Assembly: GCA_900291925.1 (NCBI GenBank) | Contig: UWYS01000004.1 | Coordinates: 620,001-684,000, forward strand | From: Thecaphora thlaspeos | Taxonomy: Eukaryota; Basidiomycota; Ustilaginomycetes; Urocystidales; Glomosporiaceae | Direction of reading: 5' to 3' | DNA: 64,000 nucleotides | Part shown: piece after piece, positions 41,219-50,063 of the stretch | How the letters are laid out: each line of letters begins with the position of its first letter | How positions within the stretch are numbered: position 1 is the stretch's first letter | Translations under genes and position numbers: made by a program | The notes under the pieces: generated by a model | Database searches by the model: none | What the model was told of the DNA's origin: nothing | Seen by the model: the letters and a program-made list of their open reading frames with translations, nothing else

Positions 41219-43282
41219 CTACGCCTCCTTCTTCTCCTCCTCCGCCTCCGCCTTCTCTTCCTCATCCTCTTCTACCGCCCCAACCTCAAACTCGCCAATC
41301 ACGTCCCACCTCGACCCTCCGGCCGATGCGCTGAGGTACTTTAGGAAGCGCAGCACGCCCTCGTCGCGCAGCACCACGCTCAACGTGTTGAAGCTCGGCG
41401 TCAGATTCAGCAGCACACCGTCAAAGTCCGAATCGTCGTCGCCATCGTCCTCGATCATCTCGATCATCTCCTCCTCCTCTTCCTCCTCCTCTTCCCCTTC
41501 ATCGCCCGCTGGCTTCATCTCTTCGTCGTCGCCATTGACCTCTCCCTCTTGCTTCTTCTTGCCGCTGTGCCCGCTCTGGTAGACGGCCGGATCCTCTTCG
41601 CCCTCGTGCGGAGCCATGTAGCACTCCCAGCCACCGATATCGCCGCTCATCCACTTGGCGCCGAGGTCTTTGGCATCCTTCTTGCTCATCAGCTTCGAAA
41701 ACGAGGCAGAGGCAGACGAGCCGCTGCCCTTGCTGGACGCCTCGGTCTTGGCCCGCTTCGTCTTGCCGGCCAGGCCCCTGGGTCCGCTCTTTCGCTCCTC
41801 GTCCAGCGTGGGCTTGACCACGTCTGGCGTCACGTTGAGCGTGACGTCCAGCACGGCGTCCGGGTCGGAGCGCGCCAGCGTGTAGTCCTGTCCCGGTCGG
41901 AAGCGTCGCGCCTCGATCTGTCGCGCCGACATCGGGACGAGCTGCGAGATGTTGGCGAGAAAGTGTCGGAAAGCCTGCGAGGGGAAGAGGACCTCGCTCA
42001 GCAGGCGTAGCAGCTCGCTCGCCTCCGTCGGCAGCGGCTGGGGCACCTTGGTAGAGGCCGCGTCGATCTTGGAAGCTGAAGCCGGAGTGGTGGGGTTGGA
42101 GAGGTAGGTGTAGCGCTGTCGGTGCGGCGGGCCAGAGATGGTCCACTTCTTCGACTCGGCGCCACCCGCCTCGTCGCGATCTGTGCCGACGGTGTGCGGC
42201 AGGATCTGGACACCCTCGCGACCCTCTCCCTTCTCCCACCAGGCAAAGCCGTCCCTGCTGTCGGCACGGCGGAGCGCCTTTTCGATGGCCTCTGCGAAGT
42301 CCTTCTTGAGGATGTCGGAGAGGAGGACGTGCGAGTCGTCGCCGAAGTTTTCGAACAGCTCCGCCTGGGTCTTTTCGACGAGGTAGGCCGGGTTGAGGAA
42401 CTGGATGAGGAAGCGTTTCTCGTCCAGGCTGAGCGGGTTGCCGGGGAGCGGCGGCTCGAGCGTCTCCGGGTACGGCTCAAACAGCTTAGCGTTTTCCTTG
42501 ACCGAGAGGCTCTCGAGGCTGCTCATCTCCTTTTCGACCTCGGCCTCATTGCGCTCGTCGTCTGCGGTGTAGCCCTGCTCGCCCTTCTGGGGCCTGTGGA
42601 ACCAGCCCGAGATGCTAAGGCGTGACTGCGAGGGGCTGACGACCTCTTCGACCGAGTGGAACGAGTGTCCCGGCTGCACAGTGAAGAAGGTGTACTGGTT
42701 CCACTTTGGCGGAATGATCTTGCTGGGGACGTGATCGGGGGTACCCTTGCTCTTTACCGGGTAGAGCTCGAGGGCGCCGCCCCACTGGGGCTGCCAAGGC
42801 TGTGCGGGGTCGGGGAGGTAGAGGATATAGGAGACGCGGCGTGTGTTGATGACGTCGTCGTGGTTGAGAAGGTGGCAGCCGTCGCGGTAGTCATTGATGC
42901 TCATGTCCTTTCTCTTTGCGCTCAAGGGCCCGCAGCCGGTGACTTTCATGAGCCAGGTGCGGAACTCGTCCGAGTAGATGGCGTTGCGGACCTTGAGGAG
43001 CGAGGTGAGGCGCTCTGCCTCTTCCTCTGGGAGTCCGTCGAGGTTCGCAAGGTCGCCGGTCTGGTTCACCTTGTAGATGTCGGTCTCCTTTTCTGCGAAT
43101 CGGAGCTCAGAGATGATTTCCTCTCTGGCTGCCCGGAGGAGGTCGTCGTTGATGAGGGCGGGCACGACGGCGTGCCTGTAGGGGCCGCTCTCCTGGTACT
43201 GCTGGGCGTAGCTGGAGGCGGTGGCATCGTCGAGCAGGCCGGGTGCAAAGGAGGCGTGTACGCCGGTGGTTGCTGTCGACAT
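41219..43282 (-). CDS. TPA1: Prolyl 3,4-dihydroxylase TPA1/Ofd1 (OGFOD1)
   Basis: Single-exon frame of 687 residues from the ATG at 43282. The N-terminal catalytic 2-oxoglutarate/Fe(II) double-stranded beta-helix shows the iron ligands NHDDV (His-x-Asp, near residue 141) and the distal His in PGHSFHSVEEV (near 208), with the 2-oxoglutarate-binding Arg in QSRLSISGWFHRP (near 222). A degenerate second such domain follows (residues about 300-680), which is typical of Tpa1/Ofd1/OGFOD1. Tpa1 hydroxylates a proline of ribosomal protein Rps23 and affects translation termination; Ofd1 also controls sterol-responsive SREBP stability in response to oxygen. An acidic run (EEEEEEEEEMIEMIEDDGDD) lies in the C-terminal half. 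A longer frame is open upstream but without a better ATG in the family context. Confidence 0.94.
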   Translation of the reverse strand: MSTATTGVHASFAPGLLDDATASSYAQQYQESGPYRHAVVPALINDDLLRAAREEIISELRFAEKETDIYKVNQTGDLANLDGLPEEEAERLTSLLKVRNAIYSDEFRTWLMKVTGCGPLSAKRKDMSINDYRDGCHLLNHDDVINTRRVSYILYLPDPAQPWQPQWGGALELYPVKSKGTPDHVPSKIIPPKWNQYTFFTVQPGHSFHSVEEVVSPSQSRLSISGWFHRPQKGEQGYTADDERNEAEVEKEMSSLESLSVKENAKLFEPYPETLEPPLPGNPLSLDEKRFLIQFLNPAYLVEKTQAELFENFGDDSHVLLSDILKKDFAEAIEKALRRADSRDGFAWWEKGEGREGVQILPHTVGTDRDEAGGAESKKWTISGPPHRQRYTYLSNPTTPASASKIDAASTKVPQPLPTEASELLRLLSEVLFPSQAFRHFLANISQLVPMSARQIEARRFRPGQDYTLARSDPDAVLDVTLNVTPDVVKPTLDEERKSGPRGLAGKTKRAKTEASSKGSGSSASASFSKLMSKKDAKDLGAKWMSGDIGGWECYMAPHEGEEDPAVYQSGHSGKKKQEGEVNGDDEEMKPAGDEGEEEEEEEEEMIEMIEDDGDDDSDFDGVLLNLTPSFNTLSVVLRDEGVLRFLKYLSASAGGSRWDVIGEFEVGAVEEDEEEKAEAEEEKKEA

Positions 43283-43590
43283 GTTTGAGAGGCGGGTGTG
43301 GGAAGGGGTGGAGGGATGGGCCGGTGGTGGTAATACAACGGAGGTGGCGGTCTGCAAGAAAGGAAGAAAAGAAGGGGGAGAGCCCGAGAAGAACCGAAAA
43401 TAAAGTCGGCGAACAGGCGTTTTCTATGGTGTGGAGCAAGCCGAGCCAAGGCCAGCAGACCATGACGCTCTCTCGCACGTCTCGTTACTTAGCTCGCGAT
43501 GCCATATGCATGCGCATGCTAGAGGTTTGATTCGAGTGCAGACGTACAAATCGAGACCTAGAAATACAGTCCAACCCGTCTCTTCCCTCG
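43283..43590. other. Intergenic region (TPA1 to BRH2)
   Basis: 308 bases between the TPA1 start and the BRH2 stop, both on the minus strand. No gene recognised. Confidence 0.55.
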
Positions 43591-46500
43591 CTACACCCCG
43601 GTAAACCTTGAGTTCACGGGCGTCCACCTGGTATCCCTCCTCGTCGACAGGAATACATCCGCCTCATCGTCTGGTCTCCTCCACGCCCTCTTCTGCGTCG
43701 GGACGAGGTTGTGCACCTCAACCCTCGCTCCTTCCCTCAGTCTCTCGCCCAGTGCCGCCGCATCCCACACCGTCAGCTGGACGGTGCGCGCATGCACGTT
43801 CTTCCCACGTCTCGTCCTCGATGCTGCTGCTGCCGTGTTGGGACTGCGGCAGCCGTCCTGCGTAGACGGACGAGGTGGCGGCGGTAGTCGGGCATCGCGG
43901 AAGCGTATCACGCGGAAGTCGCGAACCTTGCGAGGCGGACAGAGCTTCTCAAGCTCAGCGTGGAGGAGGAAGCGAGACTCTTCGCCGCCCGCCATCAGAC
44001 GGCTGCGGACCAGGAGGACGAGGTGAGGGACCAGGTACAGCTTGCCCGCGTTGACGACGAGCGTCTTGAAGGCAGAGACTGGATCTTCGGCCTCTTCGAT
44101 CGAGCAGAAGGTGGAAAAGGACTCATCCTCCTGCCGCAAATTCGAAGAGCTCGAGTCGGACATCGAAGCCTCCCCGTTGCCGGACGAGACAGCTTCGAGA
44201 GCCATCAGAAGGGCGTCGAGCCAGCGATCGCCCTGGTCGAAGCGTGCCTCGAGCTTGGCCCGCGTCTCCTCAAGACGCTGCAGCCACGCATCTCGCTCCT
44301 CGTGCTCCTCGGCCTCGCCTCTCGCTCCCGTGCCGTTCTTTGGGTCCGAGTCCGCATCAATGTAGGCAAGCGGGAACACCTTGGTGATGACGATGTCCAT
44401 CGCCGTCACCACCCCGCCCTCGGGCGTCAGGCTGCGGAGCGACGCAAAGAACCGCTCATTGCTGAACCCAAGCTTGGCGTCCCACCGCGCCAGCGAGACC
44501 GAGTTGCCGCTCAGCTTCAACGTAGAAGTGAGCAGGGCGTCCAGCACCTCGGTTCCGTCGCCGCTGCTCTGCAGCTTGGCCCCCGCGATGGCCAGCTTCT
44601 GGCCGACGCGGATCCGGCCGCGCCCCGTGGCCTCCGAGAGGGGCACATCCACGTCCGCCCGGATGCGATACCATCCGTCCGAGAGCTCCAACGTCACCTC
44701 CCGCCGCGGCGCGGCGCCCTCATCGTCGTAGTTGTGCTCCGTCGACTCGAGGATGCGCGCGACGAAAAGGACCATTGGCAGGTGGGCCGGCGAGTCGTGC
44801 TCCTGGATGCGCTTGACGCACGACCGCTGGATGCGATTGATCTCGCGCTCGTAGCGGTAGAGGAGCTGGCGTATTACCTCATCCCAGCTCCACCGCCACG
44901 ACGCCTCGTCCGGCCGGTGGCGCGTCAAGCTGGCCATCTTCCACAGGATCAGGCTCCAGTGGTTCTTGACCCACTTGGGCTCGGCGTAGGAGCAGCCGCG
45001 TGCCAGCAGCGTCTCGAGTGCTTGCTGCGGCCCCAGCAGATCGCCGTCGGGCCCGTCGAACGCATAGAACGCCGCCTTGCTGGCATCGGTGAGGATCACC
45101 AGCACCTCGTCCGGTACGCCCCGAGCGATGGCCTGCAGCGGCGAGATGCCCTCCGGAACGATGCTCGACGCCGCCAGCGACTGCCGCGAATGGCGAGGCG
45201 TGAGGTCAAAGACGGCTGAGGACGACGACGACGATGATAACAAGGGCCTTTGCGAGACAGACAGAGCATTGCCGCCGCCGCCGGCTGCCTTGCCCAGCAG
45301 GGCGCCTCTCGATCGCTGCGAAGCGCTGGCAGGCTGCGGGTAGACAATGTTGGCCTGCCTCGACGGACCCAGCGGCGCTCGGAAGGGCGACGAGACCGAG
45401 CTGGTCGCGCCGTGCTGCTGCTGCATCGAGGCCGCCCCTTCCTTGAACGGCGTGCGAAACTTGGACCGCGCTGAGCCGCCGCCGCCGCCGCCCGTCCCCG
45501 CCTGCTTGCCTCGCGGCGTCATGCCAAGCGAGACGCGCTTCTGCGAGGCGGGTGTGTCCATGCCCGCGCCGCTGGAGAGGGCGAAGGCTCTGAACCTCGG
45601 CGAGCCAATGGACGACGGTCCGGCTCGCCGATGAGACTGCAAGGGCATCGGCAGAGGTCTCGTCGGAGTCCGCATGACCGTGGCAGCGGAGGCGGCGTCC
45701 GACGCTGCTGCCATTGGCATCTGTACTGTGGGCTCAAAGACCTGTGTCGCAACAGCCGGCTCTGGTTCAGTACCAGAATTACCGCCGTCTGCAGCTACCT
45801 CTGACACTGTGACGACAGCCGCGCCTAGCTCGGAGCGGGCCAAACCGGGCAATGGCGGGAGAGACCGGTCTAGTTCCGCCGCCTTTGCGACGTCCTCGAC
45901 GTTTTCGCTGGTCGCAGACGGCAAAGCCGAGCCGCTGCCAGAAGCTGCTGTCCCCATCTCTGCCGGCGGCGACCGCTGACGTAGCTGGCTGGAAGGTCGC
46001 TTTGAAGGCGGCTGATCGGCGCGACCCTTTGACCGATCGATGGTCGGCGGCGGCGTCTGGGAGATGAATGACACCTCGCCCTCATTGTTGATCTCAGCGA
46101 AGAGCCGCTTTGCCGCTGCCAGCGCGGCTGCGCTTGGCCGTATGGCGATGCCCTTGGCGTTCGAGAAACCGCGGAACCCTCCACCGCTGCCGACGCCGCT
46201 TGCGCCGCCCAGACCGGAGCCGAAGCCCTCCATGGGGTCCTCCTTCTTGACCTCGAGATCGGCCGTATCGCCAAAGCTATCATCAGACGCCCTTGAGCCT
46301 TGCCCTCTGCCGTTCAAATTCCTGTCGACGTTCATAGGCGGAATGACGGCTTGCGGCTCTTGCTTCGACTCTGCCTCTCGTTCTGGCCGTGGCGACGAAG
46401 GTCCATCCGACTGCGAAAAGACCAGCCGCCTCGCCCGCTTCATGGCAGCATCGCTGGGCCCGGACAGCTTCGCATTGGCGGCCGTGCGGAATCCTTGAAA

Positions 46501-47826
46501 GGCGATCGGCGGTACGGACGGAGCCGCCCGCCCGAAGTCCTGCGAATCGTGCCGGTCAAAGTCGCACGACTGGCTGCCGAAGATGCCATCAATGTCCTCG
46601 TCGCTGCCTTCGTCCATGGCCGGATGCAGCGTCTCGGGAGCAAAGGCACGCACGCGGCCAGCGAGCTGCTTGCGCGCCACCAGCGGCGAAGAAGGGGGAC
46701 CCCTCGCGTTGAACGAGCTAAAGGCGGGCTTTGTTGCCTTGATCGGGTCGACTGGGCTGAGCACGATGTCGTCAAAGGCATCGGAATCGAGGCCGTCAAA
46801 GAGCAGGCTATGGTCGACGTCGACGTCTGGTCGCACCGCGTTGTCCGTGTCGACAGCAGCAGCGTCGATGGCAGCAGCAGCGTCCACAACGGGCATGCTG
46901 CTTGGGTGGAGAATTGCAGCCATCGGCGCCGCCGCTGCATTTGCGACAGCACTCGCACTCGCGTCGGCCTGCTCTGGAGCAGTGCTGTCTTCAGCCTCGA
47001 TTGATCGAAGGTCCAACTTTTGGGTCATCGATGTCGAAGGTGGCTCCTCTGCCGTTGATACCGAAGGTGGCTCCTCTATTGTCGATGCCGAAGGTCGTTC
47101 CATCGTCCTCGACGCGGAAGGTGGCTGCTCTGTCGTCGACGCCGAAGGTATTGGCTGTTTTCCATCATGGTCGGCGCTTACCGACACGACAGCGGCTTCG
47201 TCGGGATGGTTTGCGCTCGAGAAGCCACGCTGAGGCCCACCGTCCAGCTGCGATGCCTCTCCTCGCGTCTCCGAAGACCCGTCTACCTCTGCTTCAGCTC
47301 CTTTTGGCTCTGGTGACGGGAGAGAACAAGCCTGGCTACTCTCCTCGTGTATCTCATGCAGCTCCTGCAATATGGACCGCTGCGTGAGGGCTTCCAGGTC
47401 GTCGTTGCTGCACTCGTATGCTCCCGTCGTTTCGACTCGAGAGTTGTTCTTCACCCTGAACGCAGCGGGACGTGGCGAAAGTGAGGCACTGCGAGGTCGA
47501 AGTGACGAGCTGGCTTCTTGTAGAAGGTCGGCAGGAGGTGGTGGCGCTGGTGAAGTGTGATTCTCGCTCAAGCTGGGTCGTAACGCCTGCTGACTGTGCT
47601 GATCGCCTTCAACTTTTGGTATGCATTGGGCATTGCGTCGGACGGGCCGGGGCAGGTGGAAGAAACCGCTTTCTTCGAGCTGACCGGCTTGATCGTTGTT
47701 GTCGGAGCGGGACAGCGGGTTCGGGAGGGACGGGCATGCGCTGTGTGGCTCGGTCGATGGCTGGTCTAGTCTCCTCCGCTTGGGTGACCATGTCGATGGC
47801 GAAGGTGGCTGCGATGCTGGATCCAT
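43591..47826 (-). CDS. BRH2: BRCA2-family recombination mediator (Brh2-like)
   Basis: Single-exon frame of 1411 residues; the ATG at 47826 (MDPASQPPSPSTWSPKRRRL) is the first in frame, since the upstream part has only GTG. The N-terminal 430 residues are low complexity with imperfect Ser/Thr/Glu/Pro repeats. Two BRC-like elements follow near residues 442 (AFQGFRTAANAKLSGPSDAA) and 550 (GFRGFSNAKGIAIRPSAAAL, then AAKRLFAEI). From about 890 the DSS1/DNA-binding region is clear: WVKNHWSLILWKMASL, QLLYRYEREINRIQRSCVKR, then OB1 (LELSDGWYRIRADVDVPL, GRIRVGQKLAIAGAKL, SLARWDAKLGF) and later OB strands. BRCA2 proteins load Rad51 on ssDNA with Dss1. Ustilago Brh2 is about 1075 residues with one BRC element, so this protein is longer and seems to have two. 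Confidence 0.93.
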   Translation of the reverse strand: MDPASQPPSPSTWSPKRRRLDQPSTEPHSACPSLPNPLSRSDNNDQAGQLEESGFFHLPRPVRRNAQCIPKVEGDQHSQQALRPSLSENHTSPAPPPPADLLQEASSSLRPRSASLSPRPAAFRVKNNSRVETTGAYECSNDDLEALTQRSILQELHEIHEESSQACSLPSPEPKGAEAEVDGSSETRGEASQLDGGPQRGFSSANHPDEAAVVSVSADHDGKQPIPSASTTEQPPSASRTMERPSASTIEEPPSVSTAEEPPSTSMTQKLDLRSIEAEDSTAPEQADASASAVANAAAAPMAAILHPSSMPVVDAAAAIDAAAVDTDNAVRPDVDVDHSLLFDGLDSDAFDDIVLSPVDPIKATKPAFSSFNARGPPSSPLVARKQLAGRVRAFAPETLHPAMDEGSDEDIDGIFGSQSCDFDRHDSQDFGRAAPSVPPIAFQGFRTAANAKLSGPSDAAMKRARRLVFSQSDGPSSPRPEREAESKQEPQAVIPPMNVDRNLNGRGQGSRASDDSFGDTADLEVKKEDPMEGFGSGLGGASGVGSGGGFRGFSNAKGIAIRPSAAALAAAKRLFAEINNEGEVSFISQTPPPTIDRSKGRADQPPSKRPSSQLRQRSPPAEMGTAASGSGSALPSATSENVEDVAKAAELDRSLPPLPGLARSELGAAVVTVSEVAADGGNSGTEPEPAVATQVFEPTVQMPMAAASDAASAATVMRTPTRPLPMPLQSHRRAGPSSIGSPRFRAFALSSGAGMDTPASQKRVSLGMTPRGKQAGTGGGGGGSARSKFRTPFKEGAASMQQQHGATSSVSSPFRAPLGPSRQANIVYPQPASASQRSRGALLGKAAGGGGNALSVSQRPLLSSSSSSSAVFDLTPRHSRQSLAASSIVPEGISPLQAIARGVPDEVLVILTDASKAAFYAFDGPDGDLLGPQQALETLLARGCSYAEPKWVKNHWSLILWKMASLTRHRPDEASWRWSWDEVIRQLLYRYEREINRIQRSCVKRIQEHDSPAHLPMVLFVARILESTEHNYDDEGAAPRREVTLELSDGWYRIRADVDVPLSEATGRGRIRVGQKLAIAGAKLQSSGDGTEVLDALLTSTLKLSGNSVSLARWDAKLGFSNERFFASLRSLTPEGGVVTAMDIVITKVFPLAYIDADSDPKNGTGARGEAEEHEERDAWLQRLEETRAKLEARFDQGDRWLDALLMALEAVSSGNGEASMSDSSSSNLRQEDESFSTFCSIEEAEDPVSAFKTLVVNAGKLYLVPHLVLLVRSRLMAGGEESRFLLHAELEKLCPPRKVRDFRVIRFRDARLPPPPRPSTQDGCRSPNTAAAASRTRRGKNVHARTVQLTVWDAAALGERLREGARVEVHNLVPTQKRAWRRPDDEADVFLSTRRDTRWTPVNSRFTGV
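46079..46178 (-). other. BRC-like element 2 within BRH2
   Basis: Encodes FRGFSNAKGIAIRPSAAALA then AAKRLFAEINNEGE. The spacing from the FSNAKG core to LFAEI closely matches the BRC consensus, in which the first part contacts the Rad51 ATPase core and the LF part a second pocket. Confidence 0.7.
46404..46503 (-). other. BRC-like element 1 within BRH2
   Basis: Encodes FQGFRTAANAKLSGPSDAAM followed by KRARRLVFSQ. It matches the BRC pattern of an Fx[T/S]A Rad51-binding core, a spacer and a basic stretch with a hydrophobic LF-type end. The Gly-Lys of the usual FxTASGK core is replaced by AANAK, so affinity is uncertain. Confidence 0.65.
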
Positions 47827-48458
47827 GTCTGGATCTGCAGAAGTGTGACCCCGAGCGGGGGAAAGTAGGGGAGATGCTGGTGTCCGGTAGACCGAGGGGA
47901 AGGCTAGAAGGGGTGGCGCATGGCTGTGATGCGAGAGGAGTGGGAAGTCACGCTTGGGTGAAGTGGTGGGGTGGTGAGGGTCGATGGGGAGTTGGATAGA
48001 TGAGGGCCAGCTCGGAGGGCTGGACGTGACGTGGGGAAGTGATGGATCAAGACAGGTACGAGCAGGGGTGCGCGATGCGAATGGGTGCGTGGTAGGGAAG
48101 CCGTGGTGCTGAGGTGGCGGAGAGGAGCGTAGGGATGAGCGTAGGAAGCAGACAGACAGCGAGGTGCGCCAGGTGCGCCTCACGGGCCGCCAGCTCGCCT
48201 CCACCTCGACGCCTCGGCGCGCGCGTCGAGAAAATTAGAAATGATTTCTTGAAGCGAGCGCGACGGCACGCGCACCTTGCCGCGTCTCGCGTCGCATCCA
48301 GCGGCCAGCCAGCCAGACGGAGCAGCGACCTCTCGACCATGCCACCGTCTCACCATCGCGAGCACGGTCATGGTCGTGAGTGTCGTAACAATACACGCCG
48401 GAGTTCGAGACAAGTACAGACGGACAGCAGGCGCTCTACGTTCCCCTCACACCGCCTC
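47827..48458. other. Intergenic region (BRH2 promoter)
   Basis: 632 bases between the BRH2 start and SPC19 stop, both minus strand. The BRH2 frame is open through most of it but has no ATG. No separate gene recognised. Confidence 0.55.
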
Positions 48459-49294
48459 TCACAGCTCCTCCTCCTCCTCGTCTTCGTCTTCGTTCTCCTG
48501 TCCGGCCTCGTCTCCCACATCCTCCCCGTTCTCCGCTCTCTCCACCAACCGCATCAGCGCCATCCTCTTGCTCTTCCTCTCCGCTAACTTTCTCCTCTCG
48601 CGCTTTATCGCCTCTTCATCCGCGCTTCTCTGCTGCTGCTGCTGCTGCGGTGGTGCGGCCAACCTCCTCCTCGCCGCTTCTGCCTCCCTCCCTTCCAGGC
48701 TCTTTGTCTCCGTCAGGCTGGCCAGTCTGGCCTCCTGCGCTGCCGTCTTGTTGCGCAGCGCCTGCGCTTTCCGTTCGAGCTTCTCGAGTTCCGAAGAGGC
48801 GAGAGATACGAGCTGGTTGATGTGGGGCAGCACTTCCGAGGAGATGTGCGTGCGTGCCTGTTGGATGTCACGCTCTGAGACGAGGTCGTAGTGCTGTGCG
48901 ACCAAGTCGACGTCAAGCGGTTGCAAGAGATCGGGACGAGATTCAGCAAAAAGAAGCCTCCGGAGACGAGATACGGGACGGAAGGAGAGCAACTCACCCG
49001 TTGATTGGACAGGACGACCTTCAACCTCGGAAAGTCTTCTGTCGCGTGTGAGAGGATATCGGTCGATTCGCTCAGCTGCAGAGGGATGTTCCAACAGAAC
49101 ATCTTCAGTGACAGCTCATCGTTCGTTCATCCCATTCTGATCATTCCAAGGAAGCGGCGGCGGCGAGGGATACGTACGAATTCGACGCTTCTATGCGTGA
49201 AAGCGACGCAGCTTTGCAGACTGGCGAGGATCGATGACTGCTGTGCGGCCGACGAGGGCAGATAGAGAGATTGACGCGGACCGTGATGCATCAT
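48459..49294 (-). CDS. SPC19: DASH complex subunit SPC19
   Basis: Three exons on the minus strand, 49178-49294, 48998-49075 and 48459-48893, give 209 residues, all in phase 0. The N-terminal SILASLQSCVAFTHRSVEF joins LSESTDILSHATEDFPRLKV and VLSNQR, then HYDLVSERDIQQARTHISSE. This matches the Spc19 pattern of a Cys-containing helix (SL.SCV), a D(F)PRL..VL block and a following coiled coil. The C-terminal half is a charged coiled coil with a Gln run and an acidic end. DASH/Dam1 rings couple kinetochores to microtubule plus ends; the complex is fungal-specific. Human-style Ska is absent from this logic. A second ATG lies one codon downstream. Tandem with BRH2. Confidence 0.88.
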
Positions 49295-49483
49295 ATTTGT
49301 GAACCCGGTATGTGTAGAGCGATTCGAAGTGGTTGGACGAGGGAGGTCTATGAGGCGGCGATGGTGGTGAGCAAGAGGAAAGTACTTTGGTGCGAGGCGC
49401 GTGCGGCGGGCGAAAACAACACCAGCCAGCGCCGGGTCCCGGCGTTTTCGGAAAATAGCCTCCCCCGCCCCCACACCTAGTTA

Positions 49484-49566
49484 TGATTGGCGAAAACTGC
49501 ACCCGTTGGCACGGGATAGAGCTGCGATAGGCGGAAGCTACACCCGTCGGCACGGGATGGGGGATC
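49484..49566 (+). repeat. Imperfect direct repeat, two copies of about 42 bp
   Basis: Two adjacent blocks share GATTGGCG/GATAGGCG, then AA(A/G)CT, then CACCCGT(T/C)GGCACGGGAT. The core CACCCGT.GGCACGGGAT is identical apart from one base. Confidence 0.8.
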
Positions 49567-49660
49567 TGATGGTGTGGTGTACTAAAGAGAACCTGCAGGT
49601 GCCTCTACAGCTTAGACTATGTACAAACCTTTTCACCTCGGCTAATTACCTTCCTTCCGG

Positions 49661-49720
49661 CTATCGGCCGGTAGCGTTGCCGCGTCCTGACTATCGGCCG
49701 GTAACGTTGTCGCGTCTTCC
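49661..49720 (+). repeat. Imperfect tandem repeat, two 30-bp copies
   Basis: CTATCGGCCGGTAGCGTTGC and CTATCGGCCGGTAACGTTGT start two adjacent 30-base units that differ at only a few positions; both continue CGCGTC.T. Confidence 0.88.
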
Positions 49721-50063
49721 TCAATTCACCTCGCGTCGACGCGCCCACCGTGCACCCCACGTTTGGCAGGCCAGCTATTCACCAAGCCGTGGCCCACAAG
49801 AGCTGGAAGAAAGCTTGCAGCCATTGATGGTCGGCGTCTTGGAGCGGATGGCAACCGAACCTCGGTCGCATGGTTGTTCGCAGTCTCCAGGGTATGGGCT
49901 CAAGGAAGCGTTTGACGATCATTGACACGGCTGGCACAGCGAGAGTGGTGGGTCACAAGGGCGGATCTCGGACTACGGTCGACTCTTGAAAGATCCTAGC
50001 ATGGGGATGACGTCCTGCTGATTATTCTTCTGCTGTTGCTGCCTCCGCCTCTTGTGCCACTTC

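Larger units (their letters stand above)
49295..50063. other. Intergenic region with two imperfect direct repeats
   Basis: 769 bases between the SPC19 start and the stop of the next minus-strand gene. It carries two direct-repeat pairs (49484-49566 and 49661-49720). A 174-codon plus-strand frame crosses both repeats but has no recognisable domain. Confidence 0.55.

Noticed and set aside
43960..45219. 419-codon plus-strand ORF opposite BRH2
   Set aside because: Exact antisense of the BRCA2 DNA-binding region; its composition (Arg/Leu/Val-rich) follows from GC-rich third codon positions on the other strand. The sense frame has clear homology.
47827..48204. N-terminal extension of BRH2 by 126 residues
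   Set aside because: The extension has no ATG, only a GTG at its outer end, and is Ser/Pro/His-rich low complexity; translation most likely starts at 47826.
49484..49720. CRISPR-like or integron-like repeat array
   Set aside because: Only two copies of each unit, no spacers of even length and a eukaryotic context.
49401..49925. 174-codon plus-strand ORF across the direct repeats
   Set aside because: It has no domain, is Arg/Pro-rich, and its apparent decapeptide repeat is just the 30-bp DNA repeat read in frame.
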